Shown here: piece by piece, positions 16,714 to 25,239 of the stretch | Position numbering within the stretch: position 1 is the first letter of the stretch | Layout of the letters: every line of letters begins with the position of its first letter | DNA from: Fidelibacterota bacterium | Lineage (GTDB): Bacteria > Pseudomonadota > Alphaproteobacteria > Rhodospirillales > Rhodospirillaceae | DNA length: 52,725 nucleotides | NCBI GenBank assembly: GCA_947476625.1 | Contig: CANJRA010000018.1 | Coordinates: forward strand, 1 to 52,725 | Direction of reading: 5' to 3' | Made by a program: the position numbers and the translations under genes | Notes under the pieces: generated by a model | The model's database searches: none | What the model saw: the letters and a program-made list of their open reading frames with translations, nothing else | What the model was told of the DNA's origin: nothing

Positions 16714-17798
16714 ATGAACGCTAAACCCTTGGTTAGATTACCTGAGCGCCAATCGGCCACTCTGCAAGACCCACGCTGGGCGACAGTGGTTGGGCGCGAC
16801 CCGGCTCAGGAGGGCGGCTTTTACTATTCCGTGGCCACGACGGGGGTGTACTGCCTGCCTTCTTGTTCCGCGCGACGGCCGCGCCCTGAACATGTGCGAT
16901 TTCATGCAAACCCAGCCGCGGCGGAAAAGCCGGGTTTCGGGCGTGCAAGCGCTGCAAGCCGGATCGGGAATCATCCAGGGTGCAACAGGCAAAGATCGTC
17001 GCCGCGGCGTCCCGATTTATTGCGGACAGTGAAACTGAGCCGGACTTGGCGACCTTGGCTGCAAGGGCGGGGCTGAGCGCTTCGCATTTCCATCGTTTGT
17101 TTAAACGGGCGACCGGCTTGACACCAAAAGGCTATGCCAGCGCGCACCGCGAGAGCCGGGTACGAGGTGTCTTGAAGAATGGCGCATCTGCGACGGAAGC
17201 TATCTTTGAGGCGGGTTACAATGCCACCAGTCGCTTTTATGAGAAATCAAATGCGCTGCTTGGGATGACGCCGACAGCTTACCGGGCAGGCGGGGCGGAC
17301 ACATCGATACGGTTCGCTGTCGGCAAATGCTCATTGGGATCGGTTTTGGTGGCGCAGAGCGCGTTGGGCGTGTGCGCGATTTTGATCGGAGACAATTCGA
17401 AAGTGCTGGTGCGCGAGTTGCGAGATTATTTTCCGCACGCGGAATTGAACGCCGCACATAAGGATTTCAAGAAAGTCATCGCGCGTGTAATCGATTTTGT
17501 GGACACACCTGAAATCGGGCTCGATCTGCCGTTAGATATCCGCGGCACGGCTTTTCAGAAACGGGTTTGGCGTGCGTTGAGTAAGATTCCGACCGGCAAA
17601 ACGGTTACTTATAGCGAGGTCGCGAAACGCATAGGCGCGCCCAAATCGGTTCGCGCAGTGGCAAGCGCCTGTGCTGCCAATACGCTGGCTGTAGCCATTC
17701 CCTGCCACCGGGTATTGCGTTCTGACGGAAGTTTGTCGGGTTACCGCTGGGGCGTCGCGCGTAAACGCGCACTGCTGAAGAAAGAGTCCAGCCGCTAG
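16714..17798 (+). pseudogene. ada: Ada: bifunctional methyl-accepting regulator and O6-methylguanine methyltransferase, frameshifted
   Basis: Ada removes methyl groups from DNA and activates the adaptive response. The ATG at 16714 follows GAAGG. The first frame holds the N-terminal zinc part with Cys47 and Cys51 (VYCLPSCSARRP) and ends at AAAEK. The second frame gives GFRACKRCKPD, with the other two zinc Cys, then the AraC helix-turn-helix (ATLAARAGLSASHFHRLFKR) and the methyltransferase with active-site PCHRV. One base is missing near 16926-16930; restoring it gives 362 codons, the standard length. As written, only the downstream part could be made, from an internal start around 16980. It would lack the zinc sensor but keep DNA binding and the PCHR transferase. 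Confidence 0.88.
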
Positions 17799-18085
17799 AT
17801 ATGACGCAATGTCGAAATTGCCTTGAGTTGTTCAATGCCGCCGAGAAGACGAACAACTTGATGCGCAAGTTCGTGCAAAGCCGGCATGAATTTTTGCGGC
17901 AAAAGCGAGCATTGCACGGCGACATAAATCCGGCGCAACTCGTCTTCGCGTTCGCCCATCGACTGTAAGTCGCCAATGACTGAGGCAAGCTGCCGCGAGA
18001 TGTTGTCGCCAAAATTCGGCGTGCGGTTGTAAGCGGTCATCGCGCGCGCGATCATGGGATGAGAAATGTGTAGCGGCTCGTTCAT
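17795..18085 (-). CDS. Small protein of unknown function (96 aa)
   Basis: The product begins MNEPLHISHPMIARAMTAYN and is predicted helical, with no motif I recognise; a few Cys/His residues do not form a metal site. It ends inside the last four bases of the convergent ada frame. The ATG at 18085 has only a weak GAG ribosome site. Confidence 0.6.
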   Translation of the reverse strand: MNEPLHISHPMIARAMTAYNRTPNFGDNISRQLASVIGDLQSMGEREDELRRIYVAVQCSLLPQKFMPALHELAHQVVRLLGGIEQLKAISTLRHI

Positions 18086-18205
18086 TGTGCGCTCGATACA
18101 CTCGGGTTAAGTGCTTAAACTCACTAGTAATAATCGCTTCCGGCGTAAAAATGTTCCGTGTTGCTACAGGATAAGGTGTGAACAAGCGTTTTTGCGCGGC
18201 GCACA

Positions 18206-18235
18206 AGAAAACGAGCCAGGATTTCTCCTGGCCCG
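18206..18235 (-). terminator. Terminator after the SH3-domain gene
   Basis: On the minus strand a stem with CCAGGA/TCCTGG at its core (18216-18221 with 18226-18231), extended by three more pairs and one mismatch, is followed by TTTTCTT. It lies just after the stop of the gene at 18259. Confidence 0.7.
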
Positions 18236-18258
18236 TTTGAGCGCGTTAAACTTGTAAG

Positions 18259-18813
18259 TTAGCGACGGCTGGGATTGTTCGGGGCGTTGTCGCGGTTATT
18301 ACGCACGCCGTCTCCGTCCCGGTCGCGATCGACGCGATTTGGAACGCCATCGCCATCGCGGTCACGGTCCAAACGGTTCGGTACGCCGTCATGATCTTGA
18401 TCGCGGGTCCAATTGCGCCACCGTTCACGCCAATTATCGCGGTCGTGATAGAAAGCCGCCCGGCGATAGTGGTTATCCCAATAATTGTCGAAGCTAAAAG
18501 TCAGTACGGGCACGCGAACGCGGGGACCGTACTCGACGACGCCGACGCGGCGACCCTGATATGGAATCGCGAGCGAGCTTCCGTCGACCCAACCGCGTGT
18601 ACGGCCTTTGGAAACATCACACCAGTCATAACGGTTGAGGCAACCATGAACCGTCACTTTGGCATTGCGCCCAATCGAAACAATCGTTGGATAATCGCGT
18701 CCTGGGCCGGCTCGTAGATTGAGGCGCTCGGTTGTGTAACCGGTTGCGGCCTGTGCAACGGCTGATACGGTCATGGCCGCCGAGAGCAGCGGCAGTGCAT
18801 ATCGTATTTTCAT
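18259..18813 (-). CDS. Secreted SH3b-domain protein with calcium-binding-type repeats
   Basis: The ATG at 18813 follows GGAGAG and opens a signal peptide (KIRYALPLLSAAMTVSAVAQA). A bacterial SH3 domain follows: TERLNLRAGPGRDYPTI ... GWVDGSSL (about residues 25-85). After a Tyr/Trp-rich middle, the C-terminus carries three Asp-rich units of the type DRDGDGVPNRxDRD, like thrombospondin type 3 repeats, which bind calcium in other proteins. It is probably an envelope or extracellular protein binding cell wall or surface structures. A terminator follows the gene. Confidence 0.82.
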   Translation of the reverse strand: MKIRYALPLLSAAMTVSAVAQAATGYTTERLNLRAGPGRDYPTIVSIGRNAKVTVHGCLNRYDWCDVSKGRTRGWVDGSSLAIPYQGRRVGVVEYGPRVRVPVLTFSFDNYWDNHYRRAAFYHDRDNWRERWRNWTRDQDHDGVPNRLDRDRDGDGVPNRVDRDRDGDGVRNNRDNAPNNPSRR

Positions 18814-18911
18814 CACATCTCTCCTTGCTGAAATCTTTTCGCTGACACCTCCATTGATGGCGGCATCAGTAAGAACACAACGCGGCAAAAGACGAGATGT
18901 TTCGTGAGGCG

Positions 18912-19829
18912 CTAACGGGCGAGACGCAATGCTTCGCTATGGTGATGGGCCGATAGCTTATCGACGCGCTGCCTTAAACTAAGTGCATTGTCGGGCGCAT
19001 GAACTTTAGCCGTGTTGTCGAAGTAAACGTATACGTCGCGCGCCGCGCGGTGAGGGGCAGCCGTAGCGGACGCATGTATGCCGGGCGCTTCTTCGCCCTC
19101 CATCCAACTCACGGCCCTTTTGGCCCAATTCCCCAAAGTGCGTTCATTAAAATTATTGAAGTAAAGCTGATCGGCGCCGTGCAGACGGCAATAGACGAAG
19201 TCTGCGGTCACATCCATCAGCTTCGGCCATTGTCCGCTGTCCGCACAACACAGCGCAACGCGGTGACGCCGCAGTTGCGTGATGAAGGCCGGTGTTACAA
19301 AACTTTCGTGACGAATTTCCAGGACGTGCCGCAGTGGCCGATCTGCATCGGTTTTCGCCCAGGTCGCCTTGGTTGTGCGCCCGTGGAATGTGCGCGCGAT
19401 TTTCGCTGCGTCGCTGGTCGTATGGGGCAATGATGCAAGAAAGTTTTCAATGACATCTCTGTCGTACTTAAAACTCGGCGGCAGTTGCCACAGAATTGGG
19501 CCGAGTTTAGTGACAAGGCGAAGGACACCAGACGCGAAGAATTTCGCGAGAAGTTCTTCGGTGTGCTTCAAACGCAAGATGTGCGTGATATAGCGCGGGG
19601 CTTTAACCGAGAACTGAAAGTCGTCAGGCACACTATCGTGCCAATGCTTGAACGTATCGGCCGATTGTGTGCCGTAAAACGTACCATTGATTTCAACGGT
19701 ATCGAAGGCACGGCTGAGGTGGGCCAGTTCATCCTTATGCGGCAAGTCGGAAGGATAGAACGATCCCCGCCAGGGTGGGTAAACCCATCCGGAAACACCG
19801 ACGCGAACGTGACCGACCTTTCTATGCAC
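18912..19829 (-). CDS. DUF72 domain-containing protein (YecE-like TIM barrel)
   Basis: The 305-residue product matches DUF72: VRVGVSGWVYPPWRGSFYP at the start, EINGTFYG, FQFSVKAPRYITH, LGPILWQLPPSF, and the C-terminal DVYVYFDNTAKVHAPDNAL. The family is a TIM barrel of unsettled function, sometimes linked to base or nucleic-acid processing. The start is GTG 19829 with AGGT 8 bases upstream. An upstream hairpin (19855-19879) separates it from the 39-residue membrane-protein gene. Confidence 0.9.
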   Translation of the reverse strand: MHRKVGHVRVGVSGWVYPPWRGSFYPSDLPHKDELAHLSRAFDTVEINGTFYGTQSADTFKHWHDSVPDDFQFSVKAPRYITHILRLKHTEELLAKFFASGVLRLVTKLGPILWQLPPSFKYDRDVIENFLASLPHTTSDAAKIARTFHGRTTKATWAKTDADRPLRHVLEIRHESFVTPAFITQLRRHRVALCCADSGQWPKLMDVTADFVYCRLHGADQLYFNNFNERTLGNWAKRAVSWMEGEEAPGIHASATAAPHRAARDVYVYFDNTAKVHAPDNALSLRQRVDKLSAHHHSEALRLAR

Positions 19830-19854
19830 GGGATGTTACCTGCTGAAACATGAA

Positions 19855-19879
19855 CGGGGACCGCATGTTGCGATCCCCG
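19855..19879. other. Hairpin between DUF72 and a small membrane-protein gene
   Basis: CGGGGA (19855-19860) pairs with TCCCCG (19874-19879) and encloses a second pairing, CGCA/TGCG, across a TGT loop. There is no T tract on either strand, so it is more likely an RNA-processing or leader structure than a terminator. Confidence 0.5.
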
Positions 19880-19931
19880 CTCTAAATGGCGCGCACCAAA
19901 CTATTGTCTGCGCCGATGTGATGTCGGTTCT

Positions 19932-20051
19932 TTAAACCAGTTTTCGGTCCGTGGTCCGTGCGCGGAGTTCACGGTAAGCGGCCCACACGACGGCGGCCAG
20001 GGCGACCATCAAAGCGGTATCAATCAGCGGGGAATATTCAAGAAAGTCCAT
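19932..20051 (-). CDS. 39-residue single-span membrane protein
   Basis: This small gene has a perfect GGAGGAAAC just before ATG 20051. The product, which starts MDFLEYSPLIDTALMVALAA, has one transmembrane span and a basic tail (REL...RTTDRKLV). An AGCCCC/GGGGCT hairpin (20064-20077) sits right upstream of the ribosome site. Size and shape resemble small subunits of membrane complexes (for example CcoQ-like or PetL-like proteins), but no partner gene is adjacent, so function is open. Confidence 0.7.
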   Translation of the reverse strand: MDFLEYSPLIDTALMVALAAVVWAAYRELRARTTDRKLV

Positions 20052-20290
20052 GTTTCCTCCTGCAGCCCCTCGGGGCTAAATTGACTATTCCGTCTCGCGG
20101 CTCGGCGTGTCTACCGTGCGTGACGGGGTTATATAATCAACGCACGACCAATGCGGTGGTTGCTGACGGCTAGGCTTTTTCTTTGGGAAATGCGGCAGTT
20201 AGCCTTCGCGCCGGTTGTAGATACCGCGTGACCTCCCAGTAAAAGTGGAATTCACCTTGACCAAAACCGGCTCGTCCGCTCAATAAAAGC

Positions 20291-20974
20291 ATGTGCGGAC
20301 GTTACAAGGTCACCACGCCCACGGGCGTCATCATTGAGAATTTCCAAATTCGGCAAGGTCGGCCCAATTTGGAAGCCCGCTACAATATTGCGCCCACTCA
20401 AATCGCGCCTATCGTCCGGCAAACGCCGAACGGGCGGCAGCTGGCAATGATGCGCTGGGGTTTAATTCCGTCGTGGGCGAAGGATTCCAAAATCGCTTTC
20501 AGCACGATCAATGCGCGCGCAGAAACCGTGCATGAAAAACCAGCCTTTCGCGATGCGCTGAAACATCGCCGCTGCCTGGTCATCGCGGACGGATATTATG
20601 AATGGAAAACCGAAAAGGGCGGCAAGCAGCCGTATCTCTTCGCGTGTAAGGATGATCAGCCCATGGCCTTTGCCGGACTGTGGGAGCGGTGGGAGAGGGG
20701 GCCGGAGCCGGTCGATTCATTCACGATCGTCGTGACCGAGAGCAACGCGTTGACGCAGCAAATCCATGATCGCATGCCGGTGATCTTGGCGCCGGAGCGC
20801 TATGATGCATGGCTTAGCGCCGACGCGGCGGAGGCAACGGCACTACTCAGGCCGTGTGCCGAGGATCTTCTGAGCATGCGGCCGGTGAGCCGGGCTCTGG
20901 GAAACGTCCGAAACGAAGGCCCGGCATTGCTGGACGTGGAGGAAAGCCCGATGCCATCGTTGTTTCCGTCATAA
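20291..20974 (+). CDS. SOS response-associated peptidase (SRAP / YedK family)
   Basis: SRAP proteins form covalent links with abasic sites in single-stranded DNA and shield them. Cys2 (after Met removal) is the active residue, followed by YNIAPTQ, MRWGLIPSWAKD, NARAETVHEKPAF, the catalytic Glu in DGYYEWK and the His in QQIHDRMPVIL; all match the family. At 227 residues it has the typical length. The start is ATG 20291. It stands upstream of tRNA-Ser with no operon partner. Confidence 0.95.
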   Translation: MCGRYKVTTPTGVIIENFQIRQGRPNLEARYNIAPTQIAPIVRQTPNGRQLAMMRWGLIPSWAKDSKIAFSTINARAETVHEKPAFRDALKHRRCLVIADGYYEWKTEKGGKQPYLFACKDDQPMAFAGLWERWERGPEPVDSFTIVVTESNALTQQIHDRMPVILAPERYDAWLSADAAEATALLRPCAEDLLSMRPVSRALGNVRNEGPALLDVEESPMPSLFPS

Positions 20975-21067
20975 CATTGTGCCCACCGAAAGCCGTCTTG
21001 CGGCCACCAAAAAAAGGCCTTTCAAAGGTAGCGCTAAAGTTTGCTATAAGCTGCCTCGCGTTTCCAT

Positions 21068-21157
21068 GGAAGGGTGGCCGAGCGGTTGAAGGCACCGGTC
21101 TTGAAAACCGGCAGGCCCGAAAGGGCCTCGTGGGTTCGAATCCCACCCCTTCCGCCA
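21068..21157 (+). tRNA. tRNA-Ser (anticodon TGA)
   Basis: The acceptor arm GGAAGGG pairs with CCCTTCC. There is a long variable arm (GGCAGGCCCGAAAGGGCCTC), the anticodon stem CCGGT/ACCGG encloses the loop CTTGAAA (TGA), and the T arm is GTGGGTTCGAATCCCAC. The encoded GCCA completes the 3' end. It is a class II tRNA, as expected for Ser. Confidence 0.97.
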
Positions 21158-21286
21158 TAATCCCCCGATGTGAAACCGACATATCACCAACATGGCGCAT
21201 AAGCGCGAAGCTTCTCGGAAGGGATGTTTTTCCCCGGCGTAAGCGTGTAAAAATCATGCGGGCTTTATACGTGGGGAATTCAGGGC

Positions 21287-21550
21287 ATGACGGCGCAGTT
21301 TGGTATACCTCCGGTGATCGGAGTTATTGGCGGGTCGGGGATTTACGATTTAGACGGTCTGACGTCCAAGACATGGCGGAAGGTCAATACGCCGTTCGGT
21401 GATCCTTCGGACGAGCTTCTGCACGGGGAATTAAACGGACAGAAGATGGTCTTCCTGCCGCGCCACGGCCGCGGCCACAAGCGTTCGCCGACGGACCTTA
21501 ATTATCGCGCCAATATATGCGCCCTGAAGATGGCCCGCGCCAGACCTTGA
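21287..21550 (+). pseudogene. mtnP: S-methyl-5'-thioadenosine phosphorylase (MtnP), N-terminal third only
   Basis: ATG 21287 begins MTAQFGIPPVIGVIGGSGIY. The family blocks GDPSDELLHGELNGQKMVFLPRHGRGHKRSP and LNYRANICALKMA follow. The match stops at about 21535, where a normal protein would continue for roughly 200 residues; four unrelated codons (RARP) lead to TGA. The missing part contains most of the purine- and phosphate-binding site, so no enzyme can be made. The following DNA is the C-terminal half of an unrelated enzyme. Confidence 0.88.
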
Positions 21551-22643
21551 TGATATGGCCTCATTTAAATCGCGTGCGACGGCCGCTTTCGACAGTTTTG
21601 CCGCACGCTGCCATGCGTATTTCCGTAAGCACAATGCGCGGCAAGATCCGCCTAAGACCGAACTCGATCCGCTGCCGCGGGTCATTCTTGTTCCAGGCGT
21701 AGGCTTGTTTGGACTGGGTGCTAGTAAGTCCGCGGCCAAAATTGCCGGCGACATCGCCGAGAGTACGATCAAAACCGTCACCGATGCGGAAGCCATCGGC
21801 CGTTACAAATGTCTCGACGAAGCCGATCTGTTCGACATGGAATACTGGTCGTTGGAGCAGGCAAAGCTTGGCAAAGGCAAGGAGGCCAGTCTCGCGCGTC
21901 GGGTGGTTGTGGTGACGGGCGGCGCATCGGGTATCGGCAAGGCCGTTGCGCAAGCGTTCAAACGGGAAGGCGCTGAGGTTGCGATCCTCGATCTTCCCGG
22001 CGAAGCGCTGACCGATGCAGCGAAAGCCTTAAAGTGCGCGGCGATCGGATGTGATGTTACCAATGCCGATGCAGTGAAGACTGCTTTTGCAAAAGTCGCC
22101 GAAACCTTCGGCGGTGTCGATATTGTCGTATCCAACGCCGGTAAAGCTTGGCAGGGAAAAATCGGCACGGTCGACGAGAAGGTGCTGCGCGACAGTTTTG
22201 AATTGAATTTTTATGGCCATCAAAGAGTCGCCCAGGCGGCGGTAGACGTGATGACCAAACAGGGTTTTGGCGGTGCACTGCTGTTCAACATCTCGAAGCA
22301 AGCCGTGAACCCCGGTCCCGATTTTGGCCCATATGGCTTGCCAAAAGCGGCGGCGCTGGCGCTTATGCGCCAATATGCTGTCGATTACGGTGCTGAGGGC
22401 ATTCGTGCGAATGGTGTCAATGCCGACCGCATCCGCTCGGGCCTGCTGACTGACTCCATGATCGCGGAGAGATCGCGCGCACGTGGCCTTTCGGAGCAGA
22501 ATTACATGGGCGGCAATTTGTTGGCGCGCGAGGTAACGGCGGATGACGTGGCGCAAGCCTTTGTGACACTCGCACTCGCCGAAAAAACCACTGGAGCGAT
22601 CCTCACCGTAGACGGCGGCAATATCGCTGCGGCGTTACGTTAG
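21542..22643 (+). pseudogene. C-terminal short-chain dehydrogenase half of a bifunctional aldolase/SDR
   Basis: The frame entering at about 21542 reads PDLDDMASFKSRATAAF and then the linker LDPLPRVILVPGVGLFGLG and DMEYWSLEQAKLGK, which in other bacteria connects an N-terminal class II aldolase to a C-terminal SDR (rhamnulose-phosphate or lactaldehyde type). The SDR has VVTGGASGIG, Ser in NISKQ and the YGLPK catalytic pair, and ends normally. The whole aldolase half is absent. The in-frame ATG at 21555 has no ribosome site, so an SDR-only product is doubtful but not impossible. Confidence 0.85.
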
Positions 22644-22670
22644 CATCGCGCGGGAAGGTGTTTAGGTCCG

Positions 22671-23453
22671 TCATGATTCGGCGGTCCGCGCGCTTTCGTG
22701 CCAATGCCGTAACAGGTATCGCGATAAAGCATCCAGCAAGAGGTACAGTACAAAACCGGTTGCGCTGAGCAGCGCAAAACATGCCAGCGCGCGGGCCAGT
22801 TCCAGGCGATAGCTGGCTTCCAACAGCCGCGATGCTAGGCCCGAACTCGTACCCGACGTGCCTGCGACCATTTCCGCCACGACCGTGCCGATAAGTGCAA
22901 GTCCTCCGCTAATGCGTAAGCCGCCCAAAAAATAGGGCAAGGTGCTGGGTGCTAGTAACCGTGTCATCACCTGCCAGCGGCTTGCGCCGTAGAGAAGGAA
23001 CAGATCACGCAAATTTGTGTCAACGCTTTTGAGCCCGAGGAGCGTATTCGAAATGATCGGAAACACCGCTGCGACCCAGGCTAGGATCAACAGCACGATG
23101 AAAATATTATTCACCCAAATGATGACAAACGGAGCAATGGTGACGATGGGCGTGACTTGCAGGAAGACCGCATAGGGGAAAAATGTCCGCTCGGCGGTAG
23201 GCGACTGCGCCAATAAGAACGCAATCGCGGCGCCGGTTAGTGCGGCGAGCACGAGAGCCGCAATGGTTACTTCCAGGGTCACGGCCAGTGCACCGAGCAG
23301 TTCAGGTCCATCCGACCACAATGCGCCAGCCACGGCGCTTGGGCCGGGGAGAACATATTCGGGCACGGCATAGACGTGAACGAGAATTTCCCATGCGGCC
23401 AATAGCAGAATCCCAAACACGACGGGCAGCACCATTCGGACCGCGCGACTCAT
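22671..23453 (-). CDS. ABC transporter permease (NitT/TauT family)
   Basis: Six hydrophobic spans and the BPD-type signature (around ISNTLLGLKSVDTNLRDL and LYGASRWQVMTRLLAPSTLPYFLGGLRI, the EAA loop) identify an importer permease. Its start ATG overlaps the ATPase stop by ATGA. The gene is the third of a three-gene operon; its product forms the membrane channel for the substrate delivered by the binding protein. Confidence 0.93.
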   Translation of the reverse strand: MSRAVRMVLPVVFGILLLAAWEILVHVYAVPEYVLPGPSAVAGALWSDGPELLGALAVTLEVTIAALVLAALTGAAIAFLLAQSPTAERTFFPYAVFLQVTPIVTIAPFVIIWVNNIFIVLLILAWVAAVFPIISNTLLGLKSVDTNLRDLFLLYGASRWQVMTRLLAPSTLPYFLGGLRISGGLALIGTVVAEMVAGTSGTSSGLASRLLEASYRLELARALACFALLSATGFVLYLLLDALSRYLLRHWHESARTAES

Positions 23454-24199
23454 GAGGCGGCCCTCTGTTGGAGAGCTTCGTTAAGACGGTTGCTAATGTC
23501 GGCGCATTGATCGGCGAAGGCGTGACTTAGCCGCACACCGGCATCGCGCGAGGACGGCAGTTGGGTGGGGAGATCGGCAATGATACGGCCGGGATGTGGC
23601 GACATCACCAAAACCCGTTCGGACAGAAAGACCGCTTCGCGGACGGAGTGGGTGACAAAAACAATCGTCCAGCCGTTCTGCTGCCAGAGCGCGAGCAAAT
23701 CGTCGTTAAGCTTAAAACGCGTGAACTCATCAAGCGCGGCGAAAGGTTCGTCCATCAGAAGCAGGCAAGGACCGGTGACGATGGCGCGCGCGATAGACAC
23801 ACGCATTTTCATGCCGCCGGACAATTCGCGGGGATAAGCCAGCGCGAAACCGCTGAGGCCGACCCGCTCAAGTGCCTCGGTGATGGGTTGGTTGATTTCG
23901 CCTTCAGACATGCCCGCGAGGCGCAGGGGCAAGGCGACATTGTCGGTGACTGTCGCCCAGGGCATCAAAGTCGCATCCTGGAAAACGAAGCCCGTACTCA
24001 ATGGGCCAGGACGCGTGATCGTTCCGGTGGTGGGTTGCGTCAGGCCTGCTATCAGCCGCAGCAAAGTTGATTTGCCGCAACCCGAAGGCCCGACGATGCT
24101 GACAAAGCGGCCACTGCCAATCTCAAGAGTGACGGGCACGAGGGCGGTCGTGCCGTTCGCAAAAGTCTTGCCGACGCCGGTGACGGTAACGGCGCTCAA
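23450..24199 (-). CDS. ABC transporter ATP-binding protein (NitT/TauT family)
   Basis: Walker A is GPSGCGKST near residue 39, the Q loop lies at FQDATLMPW, and the signature LSGGMKMRVSIARA is followed by Walker B LLLMDEPFAALDE and the switch His in VTHSVREA. The closest named relatives are SsuB/TauB-type ATPases, which energise import of nitrate, taurine or alkanesulfonates, or of vitamin precursors. It overlaps both neighbours by four bases, showing a tight operon. Confidence 0.94.
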   Translation of the reverse strand: MSAVTVTGVGKTFANGTTALVPVTLEIGSGRFVSIVGPSGCGKSTLLRLIAGLTQPTTGTITRPGPLSTGFVFQDATLMPWATVTDNVALPLRLAGMSEGEINQPITEALERVGLSGFALAYPRELSGGMKMRVSIARAIVTGPCLLLMDEPFAALDEFTRFKLNDDLLALWQQNGWTIVFVTHSVREAVFLSERVLVMSPHPGRIIADLPTQLPSSRDAGVRLSHAFADQCADISNRLNEALQQRAAS

Positions 24200-25194
24200 C
24201 GCGAACCTTTGCCGATAAAATCCAGCGTATAGGCCTGACGATAATCCATGGCGGCGGGGTAAACACCGTCGGCGGCCATGACATCGAAAAAAGCTTTCCA
24301 GCGGGCGTTGGTCATCATGCCAAGACCGCCATTTTTGGAATCTCCCGAATCGACAATCCCGTAAGCGCGCAATTTTGAACGGCCATAGGCCAAGAGTTCG
24401 TCGGTCATGTCGGGGTTGTCGCGCTTGATGAGTGCATCGGCGGGGGCCGGATCGCCGTTAAGGTAACTGGTCCAGCCTTCAATGGTAGCATAGACAAAAC
24501 GCTTCACCAGTGCCGGGTTGTCCTGCACCATTTTGCGCGGCACGATGATAAGGGAGGCGTAGCTGGTATAGCCCGCATCCGACAGGAGCATCACAACGGG
24601 CTTGATGCCAACGCGTTCGAGTTGGAAGGGTTCACTGGTCGCATATCCTTGCTGGATAGATGCGCGGTCCGCCAAAAATGGCGCGAGATTGAAAGTGTAT
24701 GGCGCGATCTGATCGTCGGTGAAGCCATATTTCGATTTCAAGAAACGCCAAAATCCGATGCGGGTGTCGGGCGAGATCATGATCTTCTTGCCCTTGAGCG
24801 CGGCGATATTGTCGTTGCCTTGGCCGGGATGGGCGATCAGCACCGCGGGATCTTTTTGGAACATACTGGCGACGGCAACCACCGGCACCTTCTGCGCAAC
24901 GAAATTCAGCGGAATGAAGGAATTGGGAGCGATGCTGATGTCGAGTTTGCCGGCCGCCAATAACTGGGAGTGGTTTACCTGTGGGCCGCCTTGGCGGATC
25001 GTCACATCAAGACCGGCTTTGGCATATAGACCCATGGCAAGGGCCTGATAGTAGCCGCCATGTTCGGCCTGCGCGCGCCAGTCGGTGCCTACCGCGAGTT
25101 TATCAGCAGCCGATGCCGATGAAGCGCAAATCAATGCAAACGCGATAACAGCGTTCCGGAACCAAGCGGCGGGCAGGGCGGCGTGATGCGTCAT
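24196..25194 (-). CDS. Periplasmic substrate-binding protein (NMT1/THI5-like)
   Basis: The first gene of the operon encodes a signal peptide (NAVIAFALICASSASAAD) and an NMT1/SsuA-type fold. The stretch 'AEHGGYYQALAMGLYAKAGL' and 'IRQGGPQVNHSQLL' resembles binding proteins for pyrimidine or thiamine precursors. No TPP or FMN riboswitch is seen in the short upstream gap, so the substrate stays open. A broken adenylate cyclase lies 45 bases upstream on the same strand. No clear Shine-Dalgarno precedes the ATG. Confidence 0.9.
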   Translation of the reverse strand: MTHHAALPAAWFRNAVIAFALICASSASAADKLAVGTDWRAQAEHGGYYQALAMGLYAKAGLDVTIRQGGPQVNHSQLLAAGKLDISIAPNSFIPLNFVAQKVPVVAVASMFQKDPAVLIAHPGQGNDNIAALKGKKIMISPDTRIGFWRFLKSKYGFTDDQIAPYTFNLAPFLADRASIQQGYATSEPFQLERVGIKPVVMLLSDAGYTSYASLIIVPRKMVQDNPALVKRFVYATIEGWTSYLNGDPAPADALIKRDNPDMTDELLAYGRSKLRAYGIVDSGDSKNGGLGMMTNARWKAFFDVMAADGVYPAAMDYRQAYTLDFIGKGSR

Positions 25195-25239
25195 GGACTA
25201 ATTGTGACGCATCTTGTGGCCGCTGGGCTAGGCCGTTGT

